Below are positions 1-7,369 of a DNA stretch of 14,654 nt, one piece after another. The position numbers were made by a program, and so were the translations under genes. Origin of the DNA: CAYGZC01 sp964354225. Its GTDB lineage: Bacteria > Bacteroidota > Ignavibacteria > UBA10030 > SZUA-254. A model generated the notes under the pieces. That model saw only the letters and a program-made list of their open reading frames with translations, did not search any database and was not told the origin of the DNA. Position 1 is the stretch's first letter; each line of letters starts with the position of its first letter. The DNA is taken from NCBI GenBank assembly GCA_964354225.1, contig CAYGZC010000142.1, positions 1 to 14,654 on the forward strand, read 5' to 3'.

Positions 1-1478
1 ATGAGGTTAATTGAGTGTTTTATTGCATCGCGAAGCGTGTATTTGCCCCCGATTTCATGCTCAAAATTTTCCGGTGTCCATCGTTTACCATCAGCCATTA
101 TCAATGTTACTGGTTGATTGAGTAGTTCGTAACATGGTGGATAACCATTGTCAATCGCTACTGTATACACGAACGGTTTGAATGCTGAACCCGGTTGCCG
201 GTGTATTTGAGTGACATGATTAAGACCATACTTGAAATTTTTAAACTCCGCTCCACCAACCATCGCCAGAATATTGCCGTTGTTGTGATCGATCGCGACG
301 AAGCCTACTTCAATTCGTGATGCAATTTTTTTTACTGAGTCGGTGAATACCTGATTTTTTTTCATCACGCGCGCAATGCTGTCGCGTTGTTTAGTTGTTC
401 CTGCATCGCGATAAACATCAGAAGTGCGAATCGCCATTGAGATTGCCTGGCGAAGTTCTTCTTTACGTTTTTTCCAATTCCATTGTTTATTAAATGCTGT
501 CTGATATGATGTTAGATGTTCCTCAACTGCTTTATTCGCATGGCGCTGCATTCGGCTGTCCAAAGTGGTATAAACAGATAGCCCATCGCGATAAATATCA
601 AAGCCATATTCATCTGCTTTTTGGAGAAGTTCCTGTCGAACAGTTTCAACAAAATGCGGTGCGATGCCAGCCCTGAGTTGTTCATCAAGCGGAATCAGTT
701 CAGGTTTTTCATCTTTCCCAGCTCGCTCTTCCTTTTCATTTATATAATCATACTTGAGCATTTGGTTTAATACTGTGTTTCGTCGATTTAACGAGCGTTC
801 AAGGTGTTTGAAGGGATCATATAGGCCCGGACCTCTAAGCAGCCCAACCAATAAAGCGCATTCGGACAGAGTAAGTTCGGAAGGATTTTTCCCAAAATAA
901 ATCAGAGATGCAGAAGCGATACCATACGCACTCCTCCCAAAATATGAGACACTAAAATACATCTCTAAAATCTCTTGTTTTGTGTAGTTACGCTCGATCT
1001 GTCCGGCTGTTATCCATTCACGAATTTTTCGTGTAATCTTTCCGTAGATAGATTCATGTGATCCTTTAAGCTCATATAGGTTTCGTGCAAGCTGTTGTGT
1101 GATTGTGCTTGCCCCAGCCCCTTCTTGCAACTTGAATGTCAAGATATTTTTTATCATTGCCCGTACGAAACGTGGGAGATCAACTCCCCAGTGGTTGTAG
1201 AAATTCTTATCCTCGGTTGCAATAAGTGCATTCACCAGATAGGGTGGGAGCTGATCTAATGTCACGGATGTTCGGTTTTTAATATAAAATTGATCCAGTA
1301 CTTCACCATCGCTGGAATATACTTTTGTGGCAAGCTCTGGTCGTGGATTTTCAAGCTGCTCAAGAGAAGGTAATCCGGAAGCAAGATAAATAATGTAAGC
1401 AATGAGCAGTATTAGGAGTGTTGAACCAACAATAAGAATCTTTTTACTATTTCGAAGAAATAACTTTTTACTCGCCAT
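1..1478 (-). CDS. Class A penicillin-binding protein 1A (3' end beyond window)
   Basis: This is a bifunctional peptidoglycan glycosyltransferase/transpeptidase that polymerises and cross-links the cell wall at the periplasmic face of the inner membrane. The visible part is 492 codons, from ATG at 1478 to the window edge. A basic N-terminus is followed by one membrane anchor (about residues 13-33). The GT51 domain shows EDKNFYNHWG with catalytic Glu89, then GASTITQQLARN and a KQEILEMYF segment. The transpeptidase domain shows GSAFKPF with nucleophile Ser431 and Lys434, and ends at SINL (the SxN motif, about 489-491). The KTG motif and C-terminus lie outside the window. The start lies 8 bp after the lpxH stop, in the same operon, with no clear Shine-Dalgarno site. 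The family assignment is firm. The exact name (PBP1A, mrcA or ponA) depends on the missing C-terminus. Confidence 0.95.
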   Translation of the reverse strand, partial: MASKKLFLRNSKKILIVGSTLLILLIAYIIYLASGLPSLEQLENPRPELATKVYSSDGEVLDQFYIKNRTSVTLDQLPPYLVNALIATEDKNFYNHWGVDLPRFVRAMIKNILTFKLQEGAGASTITQQLARNLYELKGSHESIYGKITRKIREWITAGQIERNYTKQEILEMYFSVSYFGRSAYGIASASLIYFGKNPSELTLSECALLVGLLRGPGLYDPFKHLERSLNRRNTVLNQMLKYDYINEKEERAGKDEKPELIPLDEQLRAGIAPHFVETVRQELLQKADEYGFDIYRDGLSVYTTLDSRMQRHANKAVEEHLTSYQTAFNKQWNWKKRKEELRQAISMAIRTSDVYRDAGTTKQRDSIARVMKKNQVFTDSVKKIASRIEVGFVAIDHNNGNILAMVGGAEFKNFKYGLNHVTQIHRQPGSAFKPFVYTVAIDNGYPPCYELLNQPVTLIMADGKRWTPENFEHEIGGKYTLRDAIKHSINL

Positions 1479-1486
1479 AAATAGTT

Positions 1487-2212
1487 TTATTCTTTCCACT
1501 CTTTCATTTTTATCTGCCCACCATCAAGTTCGGCAAAAGTGTTATGTGTAATCCAATCACCGAGATTTACGTACACACCTTTTTCCATTTCCACAAATGA
1601 TGGCTGATGTCGGTGTCCCATAATGACGATGTCGAATCCATCTTCAATTTTTCCCCTCGCAAAACGCTTCATTTCATCTTCTTCACCGTAATGTTTTTGT
1701 GAAGTATATTGCCGGCTCGTTTTCGATGAAGACTGTGCAAGCTTAAGTCCAATGTCGGGATGCAGCCACGAGAAAAGCCAAATTGCAAATCGGTTGCGAA
1801 TAATATTTTTTAATATTTTATAACCGGTATCGTTACTTGCCAAGCCATCACCGTGATGAAAGAATATTTTCTTTCCGTTTATGGTTATGCTGAATGCCTG
1901 TCTATACGTAATCATCCCAATCTCATCGTGGAAATAATCTCGTATCCAACAATCGTGATTGCCAACGAGAAAATGAATGATTGTGCCATGTTGCTTTAAT
2001 TCATGAAGCTTTGCGAGGATGCGATGAAATCCCTTCGGTATAACTGTCCTATACTCAATCCAGGCATCAAATAAATCGCCAAGAATAAAAAGCTGACTCG
2101 CATCGTTCTTGATGAAATCAAGGAACGATATTAGACGATCTTCTTTTAACCGCTCTTCTTCCCGTCTTCCCAATCCTAAATGAGCATCGGATATAAAATA
2201 TATTTTACCCAT
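1487..2212 (-). CDS. lpxH: UDP-2,3-diacylglucosamine diphosphatase, LpxH type
   Basis: The 241-aa product is a calcineurin-like metallophosphoesterase. It is expected to hydrolyse UDP-2,3-diacylglucosamine to lipid X and UMP, the fourth step of lipid A synthesis, at the inner face of the inner membrane. The metal-binding motifs appear in order: DAHLG (Asp9, His11), GDLFD (Asp46), GNHD (85-87), HGD (120-122) and GHRH (199-202). The third motif is GNHD where E. coli LpxH has GNRD, as is common in relatives outside the Proteobacteria. The length matches LpxH (about 240 aa). It sits 6 bp after the DsbD-alpha-like gene and 8 bp before the PBP1A gene, so it belongs to an envelope operon. A generic phosphoesterase (LpxH2 or YbbF-like) remains possible, but context and length favour LpxH. 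Confidence 0.85.
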   Translation of the reverse strand: MGKIYFISDAHLGLGRREEERLKEDRLISFLDFIKNDASQLFILGDLFDAWIEYRTVIPKGFHRILAKLHELKQHGTIIHFLVGNHDCWIRDYFHDEIGMITYRQAFSITINGKKIFFHHGDGLASNDTGYKILKNIIRNRFAIWLFSWLHPDIGLKLAQSSSKTSRQYTSQKHYGEEDEMKRFARGKIEDGFDIVIMGHRHQPSFVEMEKGVYVNLGDWITHNTFAELDGGQIKMKEWKE

Positions 2213-2218
2213 GTACTT

Positions 2219-2668
2219 TTATTGTTTAATTGAAATAGTAAACTCGAAAGGTTGTTTGAATCTACTGCACCATCCATCGGCATCTGAGCAATAGAAATAA
2301 GATAAAACTCCTTTTAGAAGAACAGTATCCGCCTTCACTTTTTTTAATAGAGTGAAATGTTGAGTAGCGGTTTTCATAATATCAAAGTATCCCTCTTTAG
2401 TGGCTTTCGGAATATCAAACTTTCCAAGGGACTTGATGTCTTCCGAGCTATCAATCTTTATACTCAGAGGTGGATCGAGATTGATGTGAATACCGCTTTT
2501 TGGTTTGAATTTTATTTGCAGCTCGCCCGTTTCTCCGGGCTTCATCTTTTTTTGTTTTAATATGATATCAACTTTGACGTATTCATTGACTTTATTCGCA
2601 TCCCCGGCGAGGAGAGTACAACTAAAGATAAAAGAAAAAACGAGGGTGCTGATAATTACAGATTTCAT
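2219..2668 (-). CDS. Exported DsbD N-terminal-domain-like protein, stand-alone
   Basis: The 149-aa protein has an N-terminal hydrophobic signal (about residues 1-21, ending near LLAG), so it is probably periplasmic. Cys17 lies in an imperfect lipobox (IFSC), so a lipoprotein form cannot be excluded. The mature part looks like an immunoglobulin-type beta domain. Near the end it carries YCSDADGWC, with Cys127 and Cys134. This resembles the CADAG-x-C segment of the DsbD alpha domain (DsbD_N, PF11412), whose two cysteines pass electrons to periplasmic partners. Here the spacing is C-x6-C, and the DsbD membrane and C-terminal thioredoxin domains are absent. It lies 6 bp upstream of lpxH and 68 bp after the MFS gene. 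The family call rests on the cysteine motif, topology and size. A redox role is inference. Confidence 0.6.
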   Translation of the reverse strand: MKSVIISTLVFSFIFSCTLLAGDANKVNEYVKVDIILKQKKMKPGETGELQIKFKPKSGIHINLDPPLSIKIDSSEDIKSLGKFDIPKATKEGYFDIMKTATQHFTLLKKVKADTVLLKGVLSYFYCSDADGWCSRFKQPFEFTISIKQ

Positions 2669-2736
2669 AGAAGATTTCAGAAAATATTGAAAACAAGTAA
2701 CTATAAATTAAAGAAAAATCCCATAATCTGGAAATT

Positions 2737-4008
2737 TTACACTGCGATTTGAGGATTCATTTCACGCTCAGGCTCCTCAACCTTTCGAAGAATTATAAGT
2801 CCCGCAATAAAAAATAAACTAATAGCAAGCGCTGCAAATCGTTCGTTAGTGAAATCCGAAATTATACCATAGATGAGTGGACCCACTACAGCAGATGCCT
2901 TGCCGCAAAGACCGTCATAGAAACCGAAGAATTCTGCTTCTCGCTCTTTAGGTGTCAGGAGTGCCATAAAACTTCGGCTTGCCGATTGAGATGAACCTAT
3001 AGCAACACCGGCTCCTAATGCAACGATATAGAAAATCGTTATACTATCCACGAAGTAAGCACCAACGGAAATCGCGATCCAAATTGCAAGCGTAATAAGG
3101 ATGGTTTTTCTCGGTCCAATTTTATCTGTAATGAATCCAAAAATTAGTGAGCCAAGCACAGCGCTTGTTTGGACGATTGTGAAAAATATAATAATATCTT
3201 CATCTGTCATATGTAGAATCTGTTCGGCAAATATAGCTGCGAATGCGATAACAGTCAGGATACCATCGTTATATATAAAGAATGCGATGAGAAATCGTGC
3301 AATGTTCGGATATTCTCGTGTAATGAATAATGCCCGGAATGTTTTTTTTGCTTGCTGAAATCCGACGAGGAAGTAATGATAATGTTCCCCCTTATTATGT
3401 TGGGGTTCCGGGACCAAAAAGAATAATGGAAGCGAGAAGAAAAGAAAAAATCCAGCAGCAATAATGTAAGAGATCCGAACGAAATAGAGATAATCAGGAT
3501 TGGAAGACTCTGGCAAAATCAAGTTCACGATCAGAAGGACAGCAAGAGCACCAAGGTAACCCATTGCGAATCCATAACCTGAAATTCTTCCGTAAGAAGA
3601 TTTTACCGTGATGCCCGGAAGAAATGCATCGTAAAAAACAAGCCCGCCCTCAAATCCGATGTTTGCGAGAATAAAAAGAGTAATTCCAAGAAATATCATC
3701 CCCTCCTGTACGAAGAATAGCAGTGCAGTGCAGACGATGCAGACAAGTGTGAAGAAAAATAAAAATCTTTTTCGATTATGTGAGTAATCGGCAGCAGCAC
3801 CCAGGGGTGGCGAAAGAACCGCAGCACAGAGCATCGAAAGACTTACGGCAAGTCCCCACAGCCACCGCTGTCCACCGCTGACATGGGTGGTGAAGTAACG
3901 GGAGTAGATCACCGTTACAATAATGACAGAAAACGCAGTGTTTCCGAAATCGAATAGAGTCCAGGCAAATACCCTCAAGCGATGAGGAGAAGCTTCTGGT
4001 GCCGGCAT
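2737..4008 (-). CDS. UMF1/Atg22-type major facilitator superfamily transporter
   Basis: The 423-aa polytopic inner-membrane protein has about 12 hydrophobic segments. The N-terminal WTLFDFGNTAF is the hallmark of the UMF1 branch (vacuole effluxer Atg22-like, PF11700). An MFS-type loop follows TM2 (GAAADYSHNRKRF), and a second related loop (GFITDKIGPRKT) opens the second half. The substrate is unknown. ATG at 4008 is preferred over the in-frame TTG at 4011. An AAAGGA Shine-Dalgarno (4014-4019) stands 5 nt before the ATG but only 2 nt before the TTG. The ATG shares one base with the nusB stop (TGATG), which implies translational coupling. Only a weak, mismatched hairpin overlaps its stop codon, so read-through into the next gene is possible. 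Confidence 0.85.
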   Translation of the reverse strand: MPAPEASPHRLRVFAWTLFDFGNTAFSVIIVTVIYSRYFTTHVSGGQRWLWGLAVSLSMLCAAVLSPPLGAAADYSHNRKRFLFFFTLVCIVCTALLFFVQEGMIFLGITLFILANIGFEGGLVFYDAFLPGITVKSSYGRISGYGFAMGYLGALAVLLIVNLILPESSNPDYLYFVRISYIIAAGFFLFFSLPLFFLVPEPQHNKGEHYHYFLVGFQQAKKTFRALFITREYPNIARFLIAFFIYNDGILTVIAFAAIFAEQILHMTDEDIIIFFTIVQTSAVLGSLIFGFITDKIGPRKTILITLAIWIAISVGAYFVDSITIFYIVALGAGVAIGSSQSASRSFMALLTPKEREAEFFGFYDGLCGKASAVVGPLIYGIISDFTNERFAALAISLFFIAGLIILRKVEEPEREMNPQIAV

Positions 4009-4517
4009 CAATTTCCTTTAGTGGTTTTTTTCTTGTGGTTGTTTTTACCTTCGGTGGAGATGTTCTCTTCGATCAATCCTCTCCCGGTTTTATGCATGGC
4101 ACCCGACTTTTTCAGATCTTCAAAGATTGCATCAAGCACACCGTTGATAAATTTTCCGCTTTGCTCTGTGCTGAATATCTTGGCTATTTCAATAGATTCA
4201 TTGATCGTTACTTTTGGGGGGATGTCGGGAAAATAAAGAAGCTCACAGATTCCCATGCGAAGAAGTATTCTATCGATAAATGCTATCCGATCAAATTCCC
4301 AGTGTGCGACTTTTGCCCTGATAATCTTTTCGATTTCTTTTTCATGGTGGATAACTTCATTGACAAGCAGCTTGGCAAATTCAAATTCATCTTTTGAGTC
4401 TCGCAAGCTCCCCATGATATTGTTGATAACATCGGTGATAGGTTCTTTTGATATCTCGTACGCATAAAGCGTTTGGAGGACTTTTTCCCTGACTACTCGT
4501 CGTTTAGATGTTATCAT
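4008..4517 (-). CDS. nusB: Transcription antitermination factor NusB
   Basis: The product is a 169-aa all-helical RNA-binding protein. With NusE (ribosomal protein S10) it binds boxA and supports rRNA transcription antitermination. The N-terminus KRRVVREKVLQTLYAYEIS is the arginine-rich first helix typical of NusB. The C-terminal half contains the conserved INESIEIAKIFSTEQSGKFINGVLDAI segment, broken here as INESIEIAKIF and GKFINGVLDAI. About 30 charged residues follow the usual end, a lysine-rich tail of low complexity. ATG at 4517 is chosen over an in-frame TTG at 4526, because the TTG lies inside the predicted -10 element and the family starts close to the arginine cluster. No Shine-Dalgarno site precedes the ATG. 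The gene ends in a one-base overlap with the MFS transporter gene. Confidence 0.93.
   Translation of the reverse strand: MITSKRRVVREKVLQTLYAYEISKEPITDVINNIMGSLRDSKDEFEFAKLLVNEVIHHEKEIEKIIRAKVAHWEFDRIAFIDRILLRMGICELLYFPDIPPKVTINESIEIAKIFSTEQSGKFINGVLDAIFEDLKKSGAMHKTGRGLIEENISTEGKNNHKKKTTKGN
4014..4019 (-). promoter_or_regulatory. Ribosome binding site deciding the MFS start
   Basis: AAAGGA on the minus strand, inside the 3' end of nusB, is 5 nt from ATG 4008. It favours that ATG over the TTG three bases upstream and supports coupling of nusB and transporter translation. Confidence 0.65.
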
Positions 4518-4523
4518 ACGATA

Positions 4524-4554
4524 CAAATGTATGTAAATTATATCAGGATTTCAA
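4524..4554 (-). promoter_or_regulatory. Predicted promoter of nusB with near-leaderless transcript
   Basis: On the minus strand TTGAAA (4549-4554) is followed by exactly 17 nt and then TACATT (4526-4531), a good sigma-70 type spacing. The same bases contain TACATTTG (4524-4531). This fits the TAnnTTTG -7 element of Bacteroidota, with a TTG about 20 nt upstream. A start about 7 nt past the -10 falls near 4519, one or two bases before the nusB ATG at 4517. The mRNA would then have almost no leader, which agrees with the absence of a Shine-Dalgarno site. This is a sequence-based prediction only. Confidence 0.45.
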
Positions 4555-4600
4555 GAAAGTAATAAATCAGAAAATGATAAGATTCATCGATTTCAGCTTG

Positions 4601-5062
4601 CTACGAAAACTTAATGCCTTTGGTTAATTGTTCAACGGCTTCTTTGATTCGGTGCTCTCTAGTTTCTTGTTTCTTTGCATCCTTAATCCATTGAACATAT
4701 TCTTTTTGATTTGTGTAAGAAGATTCTTCGAAGAATTGCTTTGCTTTCAGATTTCTTCCTAAAGCTTTTTTTAGATCGGTTGGTACGGAAACAATTCTTG
4801 GTGAAGGATCAATTTCCATTACTAGCTTCACTCTACCACCTGCTTTTTTATTAATTGCTTCCCGCATCTCTTTGTTTACTACCATCATATGTTTTCCACC
4901 CATCGGCATGATAGAGCTTCTGTAAGGATGTCTATCAATAGTACCGCGGACTTTAACCTGCGCTTTCGTGCCGAAAACCTCGTGGACATTGAAAGGCACT
5001 TGGAAATAAGCTCCGCTGCTTCCGGCTCTTTGCAACTTTACTTCAAATATTTGTTTAGACAT
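4601..5062 (-). CDS. DUF1905 / YdeI-OmpD-associated family protein
   Basis: The 153-aa soluble protein has two parts. Residues about 1-90 form a DUF1905-like (PF08922) beta domain with FEVKLQR, YFQVPFNVHEVFG and a GTIDRHPYRSS-x-MPMGGKH core. The remaining part is the helical tail of the YdeI/OmpD-associated family (PF13376), with YVQWIKDAKKQETREHRI. The family is linked by name to bacteriocin protection, but its biochemistry is not known, so no function is assigned. ATG at 5062 is chosen because AAAGGAG lies 7 nt before it. An in-frame ATG at 5086 would add eight residues and has no ribosome binding site. It lies 33 bp downstream of pabC on the same strand and may be co-transcribed with it, though no functional link to folate is evident. 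Confidence 0.82.
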   Translation of the reverse strand: MSKQIFEVKLQRAGSSGAYFQVPFNVHEVFGTKAQVKVRGTIDRHPYRSSIMPMGGKHMMVVNKEMREAINKKAGGRVKLVMEIDPSPRIVSVPTDLKKALGRNLKAKQFFEESSYTNQKEYVQWIKDAKKQETREHRIKEAVEQLTKGIKFS

Positions 5063-5069
5063 AGTATCG

Positions 5070-5076
5070 CTCCTTT
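5070..5076 (-). promoter_or_regulatory. Strong ribosome binding site of the DUF1905 gene
   Basis: AAAGGAG on the minus strand with a 7-nt spacer to ATG 5062 is the best Shine-Dalgarno site in the window, and it fixes the start. Most other genes here lack a comparable site, so this gene may be translated differently from its neighbours. Confidence 0.75.
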
Positions 5077-5095
5077 GCAAAATCATATAAAAGTG

Positions 5096-5689
5096 CTAAT
5101 AGATATTTTGAATTTCTATGATTGGGCTTTCCTCGATATCAATCATTGCATTAATCAAGACAGCGTTTTGAAATCGCTGTATCTCATTTTTGGTTATTGT
5201 TTCTTCAACGATTATTTTTTCTTTTAACAACTTCTCTCTTTTGGTTCCTCTCAAGAGCGGTGTGTCGGGTGTTACCCATTTCATTCCATCGAAAAATACT
5301 ATATTCGAAAATGAAGTGTCGGTTACCATTCCATTCTTTATTATTAGAATATCATCCGTTTCAACAGAGCCCATAAGATTACTGAGTATCTTTCTATCAA
5401 CAAATTTATAATAATACTCAATCGTATCACACTCAACTATCTTGATCGTTCTAATTTGTCGCAATTTATATGGTATGAATTGAATCTGTTCGATCTCTCT
5501 TGAATAGAGAATCCGGCACTTGAAAACGTCATTGTTTATATATCTGGGAATTGAAATCTCTTCCCTCAAGTCAATAAAGTCAGTACATCCCAATAAATCT
5601 TTTCGGGATTTGTTCAATCTCTCATTGTGATATTCAAGATTTTGCAGAGTTTTATTTTGGACTTTAATTGTCTCGAACAATAGGGACAT
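5096..5689 (-). CDS. pabC: Aminotransferase class IV, probable 4-amino-4-deoxychorismate lyase
   Basis: The 197-aa protein is a PLP-dependent fold-type IV enzyme. It is expected to split aminodeoxychorismate into para-aminobenzoate and pyruvate for folate synthesis in the cytoplasm. Visible marks are FETIKV at the start, YHNERLNKS (20-28), KCRILYS (57-63), KFVDRK with the probable PLP lysine Lys95, DTSFSN (124-129), and PDTPLLRGTKRE in the cofactor region. It lacks about 30-40 residues before the FET motif and is shorter than the usual 260-280 aa. Even so, it has the key segments and no internal stop. The start overlaps the pabB end by 26 bp, a strong sign of a shared pathway and coupled translation. 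Branched-chain or D-amino acid aminotransferase activity is less likely given this context. Confidence 0.83.
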   Translation of the reverse strand: MSLLFETIKVQNKTLQNLEYHNERLNKSRKDLLGCTDFIDLREEISIPRYINNDVFKCRILYSREIEQIQFIPYKLRQIRTIKIVECDTIEYYYKFVDRKILSNLMGSVETDDILIIKNGMVTDTSFSNIVFFDGMKWVTPDTPLLRGTKREKLLKEKIIVEETITKNEIQRFQNAVLINAMIDIEESPIIEIQNIY

Positions 5690-6644
5690 AAACTTTATCT
5701 ATCAATTCCTGATATTCTGACTCGGCGTTGCTCAAAGCTGTGATTCCACCGCCGCTCTTAAATATAAATATTCCATCTTGATTTTCAATAAATCGGATCA
5801 TCACACCGCCGTCTAAATTGTTTCCGTCGAAACTACCGAATATTCCGGTATAATAACCACGATTGTATCCTTCAACTTCCTCGATAATCTCTACAGTCTT
5901 TTTCTTCGGGGCGCCGCTGATTGAGCCGGCGGGGAGTAAGCTGAAAATTATGTCTCCAATTTTTTTCCGATAATCGCTGTTAAGATCGCCGGTGATTTTT
6001 GAGCTGACTTGAAGGAGATCTTTATCGTTTGTTCTGATCTTCTCAACATATCTGAATTTCTCTACCCGGACTTTTTTAGCGACTATGCTGAGATCATTTC
6101 GTATCAGGTCGACAATTGTTGTATGCTCTGCCAGTTCTTTTTTATCACTTAGAATTTTCTCTTCGGCGCATTTGATTGATGCATCAATCGTTCCTTTCAT
6201 CGGGTAAGAGGATATGATGCCATCTTTAATCCGGACGAAGATTTCGGGTGAGAATACAACAAATTCATTTTTATACCATAATTTGTATCTCGCTGTGCTG
6301 TGATAAAATATTTCCTCAAGAGAAAGGTTGGTCTCTATCTTTGTTGGAAATGTTAAATTCAGAAGATAAGAATTCCCGCCGTTGATGTAATGTATAACTT
6401 TCTCGAAGGCAGTACGATACTGATTGAACGTAATTGGATATTTTTTAAATAAGATTTCTTTTGTTAATTTACTTTCATTTTTGCAATTTGTATAACCGTT
6501 TATGTTGAATAATATTTCTTCAGGATTGATTTCATCGTGTCGGAAAAGCAAAGGATGCATCGTCTTAAAATCGATGATAAATATGAAAGGCGTGTTAGTT
6601 CTGCCATATTCATTCATTTGAAGTAACGCTTGGTCTCGATTCAT
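5664..6644 (-). CDS. pabB: Aminodeoxychorismate synthase component I
   Basis: The 326-aa chorismate-binding enzyme converts chorismate and ammonia (supplied by PabA) to 4-amino-4-deoxychorismate for folate. The motifs are YPMKGT (148-152, with Lys150), HTTIVDLIRNDL (174-185), LLPAGSISGAPK (237-247), GYYTGIFG (263-270) and SGGGIT-ALS-ESEYQE (297-313). The lysine of the P-x-KGT motif marks PabB; anthranilate synthase TrpE has alanine there. The N-terminal regulatory subdomain of longer TrpE/PabB proteins is reduced, as in the compact single-domain PabB type. It is followed by pabC with a 26-bp overlap, and pabA diverges from it across 38 bp. No clear Shine-Dalgarno site precedes ATG 6644. Confidence 0.93.
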   Translation of the reverse strand: MNRDQALLQMNEYGRTNTPFIFIIDFKTMHPLLFRHDEINPEEILFNINGYTNCKNESKLTKEILFKKYPITFNQYRTAFEKVIHYINGGNSYLLNLTFPTKIETNLSLEEIFYHSTARYKLWYKNEFVVFSPEIFVRIKDGIISSYPMKGTIDASIKCAEEKILSDKKELAEHTTIVDLIRNDLSIVAKKVRVEKFRYVEKIRTNDKDLLQVSSKITGDLNSDYRKKIGDIIFSLLPAGSISGAPKKKTVEIIEEVEGYNRGYYTGIFGSFDGNNLDGGVMIRFIENQDGIFIFKSGGGITALSNAESEYQELIDKVYVPIVRDN

Positions 6645-6682
6645 AGCATCAAATTAAACAAAATATTTTTTAAAATGAATTC
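6645..6682. promoter_or_regulatory. Short divergent intergenic region between pabB and pabA
   Basis: These 38 bp, almost all A and T, separate two divergent start codons and must serve both. On the minus strand TTAATTTG lies just before pabB and resembles a TAnnTTTG -7 element with one mismatch. No ribosome binding site is visible for either gene. The -35 regions would have to lie inside the opposing coding sequences. The position supports a promoter region, but the individual elements are uncertain. Confidence 0.35.
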
Positions 6683-7258
6683 ATGGCAGCTAAACTATTG
6701 ATAGTCGATAACTACGATTCCTTCACATACAATTTAGTCCAGCTTATCGAGGAGGACGGTGTATGTGAGTTTGATATTGTAAAAAACGATGAGATCGATT
6801 TCAATAAGGTTGTTTTGTACAATAAAATCCTGATCACTCCGGGTCCGGGTATCCCTGCTGAGGCGGGGGAGATTCTGCGTCTTATTAAGTTATACTCGAA
6901 AGCTAAAAGTATATTTGGAATTTGTCTTGGTTATCAGGCGATTGCCGAAGCGTTCGGCGGTCATCTCGTCCAATTGCCCAAAGTCTCTCATGGCATAAGC
7001 AAGAAAATAAAAATATTAGATGAGCGAGATTACCTCTTCCGGGGATTGCCGGAGACGTTCGAGGTCGGGCTTTACCATTCGTGGGCGGTTTCGGTAGAAA
7101 AATTGCCTTCCTGTTTGAAAATAACTGCAAAGGCAGACGATGGAACGATCATGGCAATTACACACAAGGTATTTGATGTTAAGGGTGTTCAGTTTCATCC
7201 CGAATCCATCATGACCGCTTACGGTAAAAAGATTTTAAGCAACTGGTTGAATAGTTAA
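6683..7258 (+). CDS. pabA: Aminodeoxychorismate/anthranilate synthase glutamine amidotransferase component
   Basis: The 191-aa class I glutamine amidotransferase releases ammonia from glutamine for its partner synthase. It has the N-terminal VDNYDSFTYNLVQ motif, the oxyanion loop TPGPGIP (52-58), the nucleophile Cys81 in GICLGYQ, and the catalytic His172 and Glu174 in QFHPES. The usual GHQ after the nucleophile is GYQ here, a mild change. It is the only plus-strand gene in the window and diverges from pabB. That pairing, with no trp genes nearby, favours a PabA role. In many bacteria the same protein also serves TrpE, so a dual role is possible. An in-frame TAA at 6671-6673 limits the start to ATG 6683. 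It converges with the lipoprotein gene, 111 bp away. Confidence 0.92.
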   Translation: MAAKLLIVDNYDSFTYNLVQLIEEDGVCEFDIVKNDEIDFNKVVLYNKILITPGPGIPAEAGEILRLIKLYSKAKSIFGICLGYQAIAEAFGGHLVQLPKVSHGISKKIKILDERDYLFRGLPETFEVGLYHSWAVSVEKLPSCLKITAKADDGTIMAITHKVFDVKGVQFHPESIMTAYGKKILSNWLNS

Positions 7259-7369
7259 AACCTGTTATCATTATCGGGTACAAACTTTTAAGATTTTCGA
7301 GTGTAAACCCGCTTTGCAGGACGAGCGAATGGTTGCGTATTATGTGCTATTTGCACAACAGTGCCGAGG

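Noticed and set aside
2714..2738. Possible terminator hairpin overlapping the MFS stop codon
   Set aside because: AAAATTTCC and GGGATTTTT pair only with a T-T mismatch, a G-T pair and few GC pairs. The T-run is consumed in the stem, so termination is not convincing.
4517..4526. TTG at 4526 as the nusB start
   Set aside because: It adds three residues of no family value, lies inside the predicted promoter -10 element, and has no ribosome binding site.
7275..7311. Possible hairpin between pabA and the lipoprotein gene (CGGGT...ACCCG)
   Set aside because: Only five plus three pairs with a bulge and a loop of about 20 nt, and no T-run on either strand.
7331..7352. Small inverted repeat TGTGC-TATTT-GCACA
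   Set aside because: A five-pair stem without a T-run or a nearby promoter is expected by chance in a sequence of this length.
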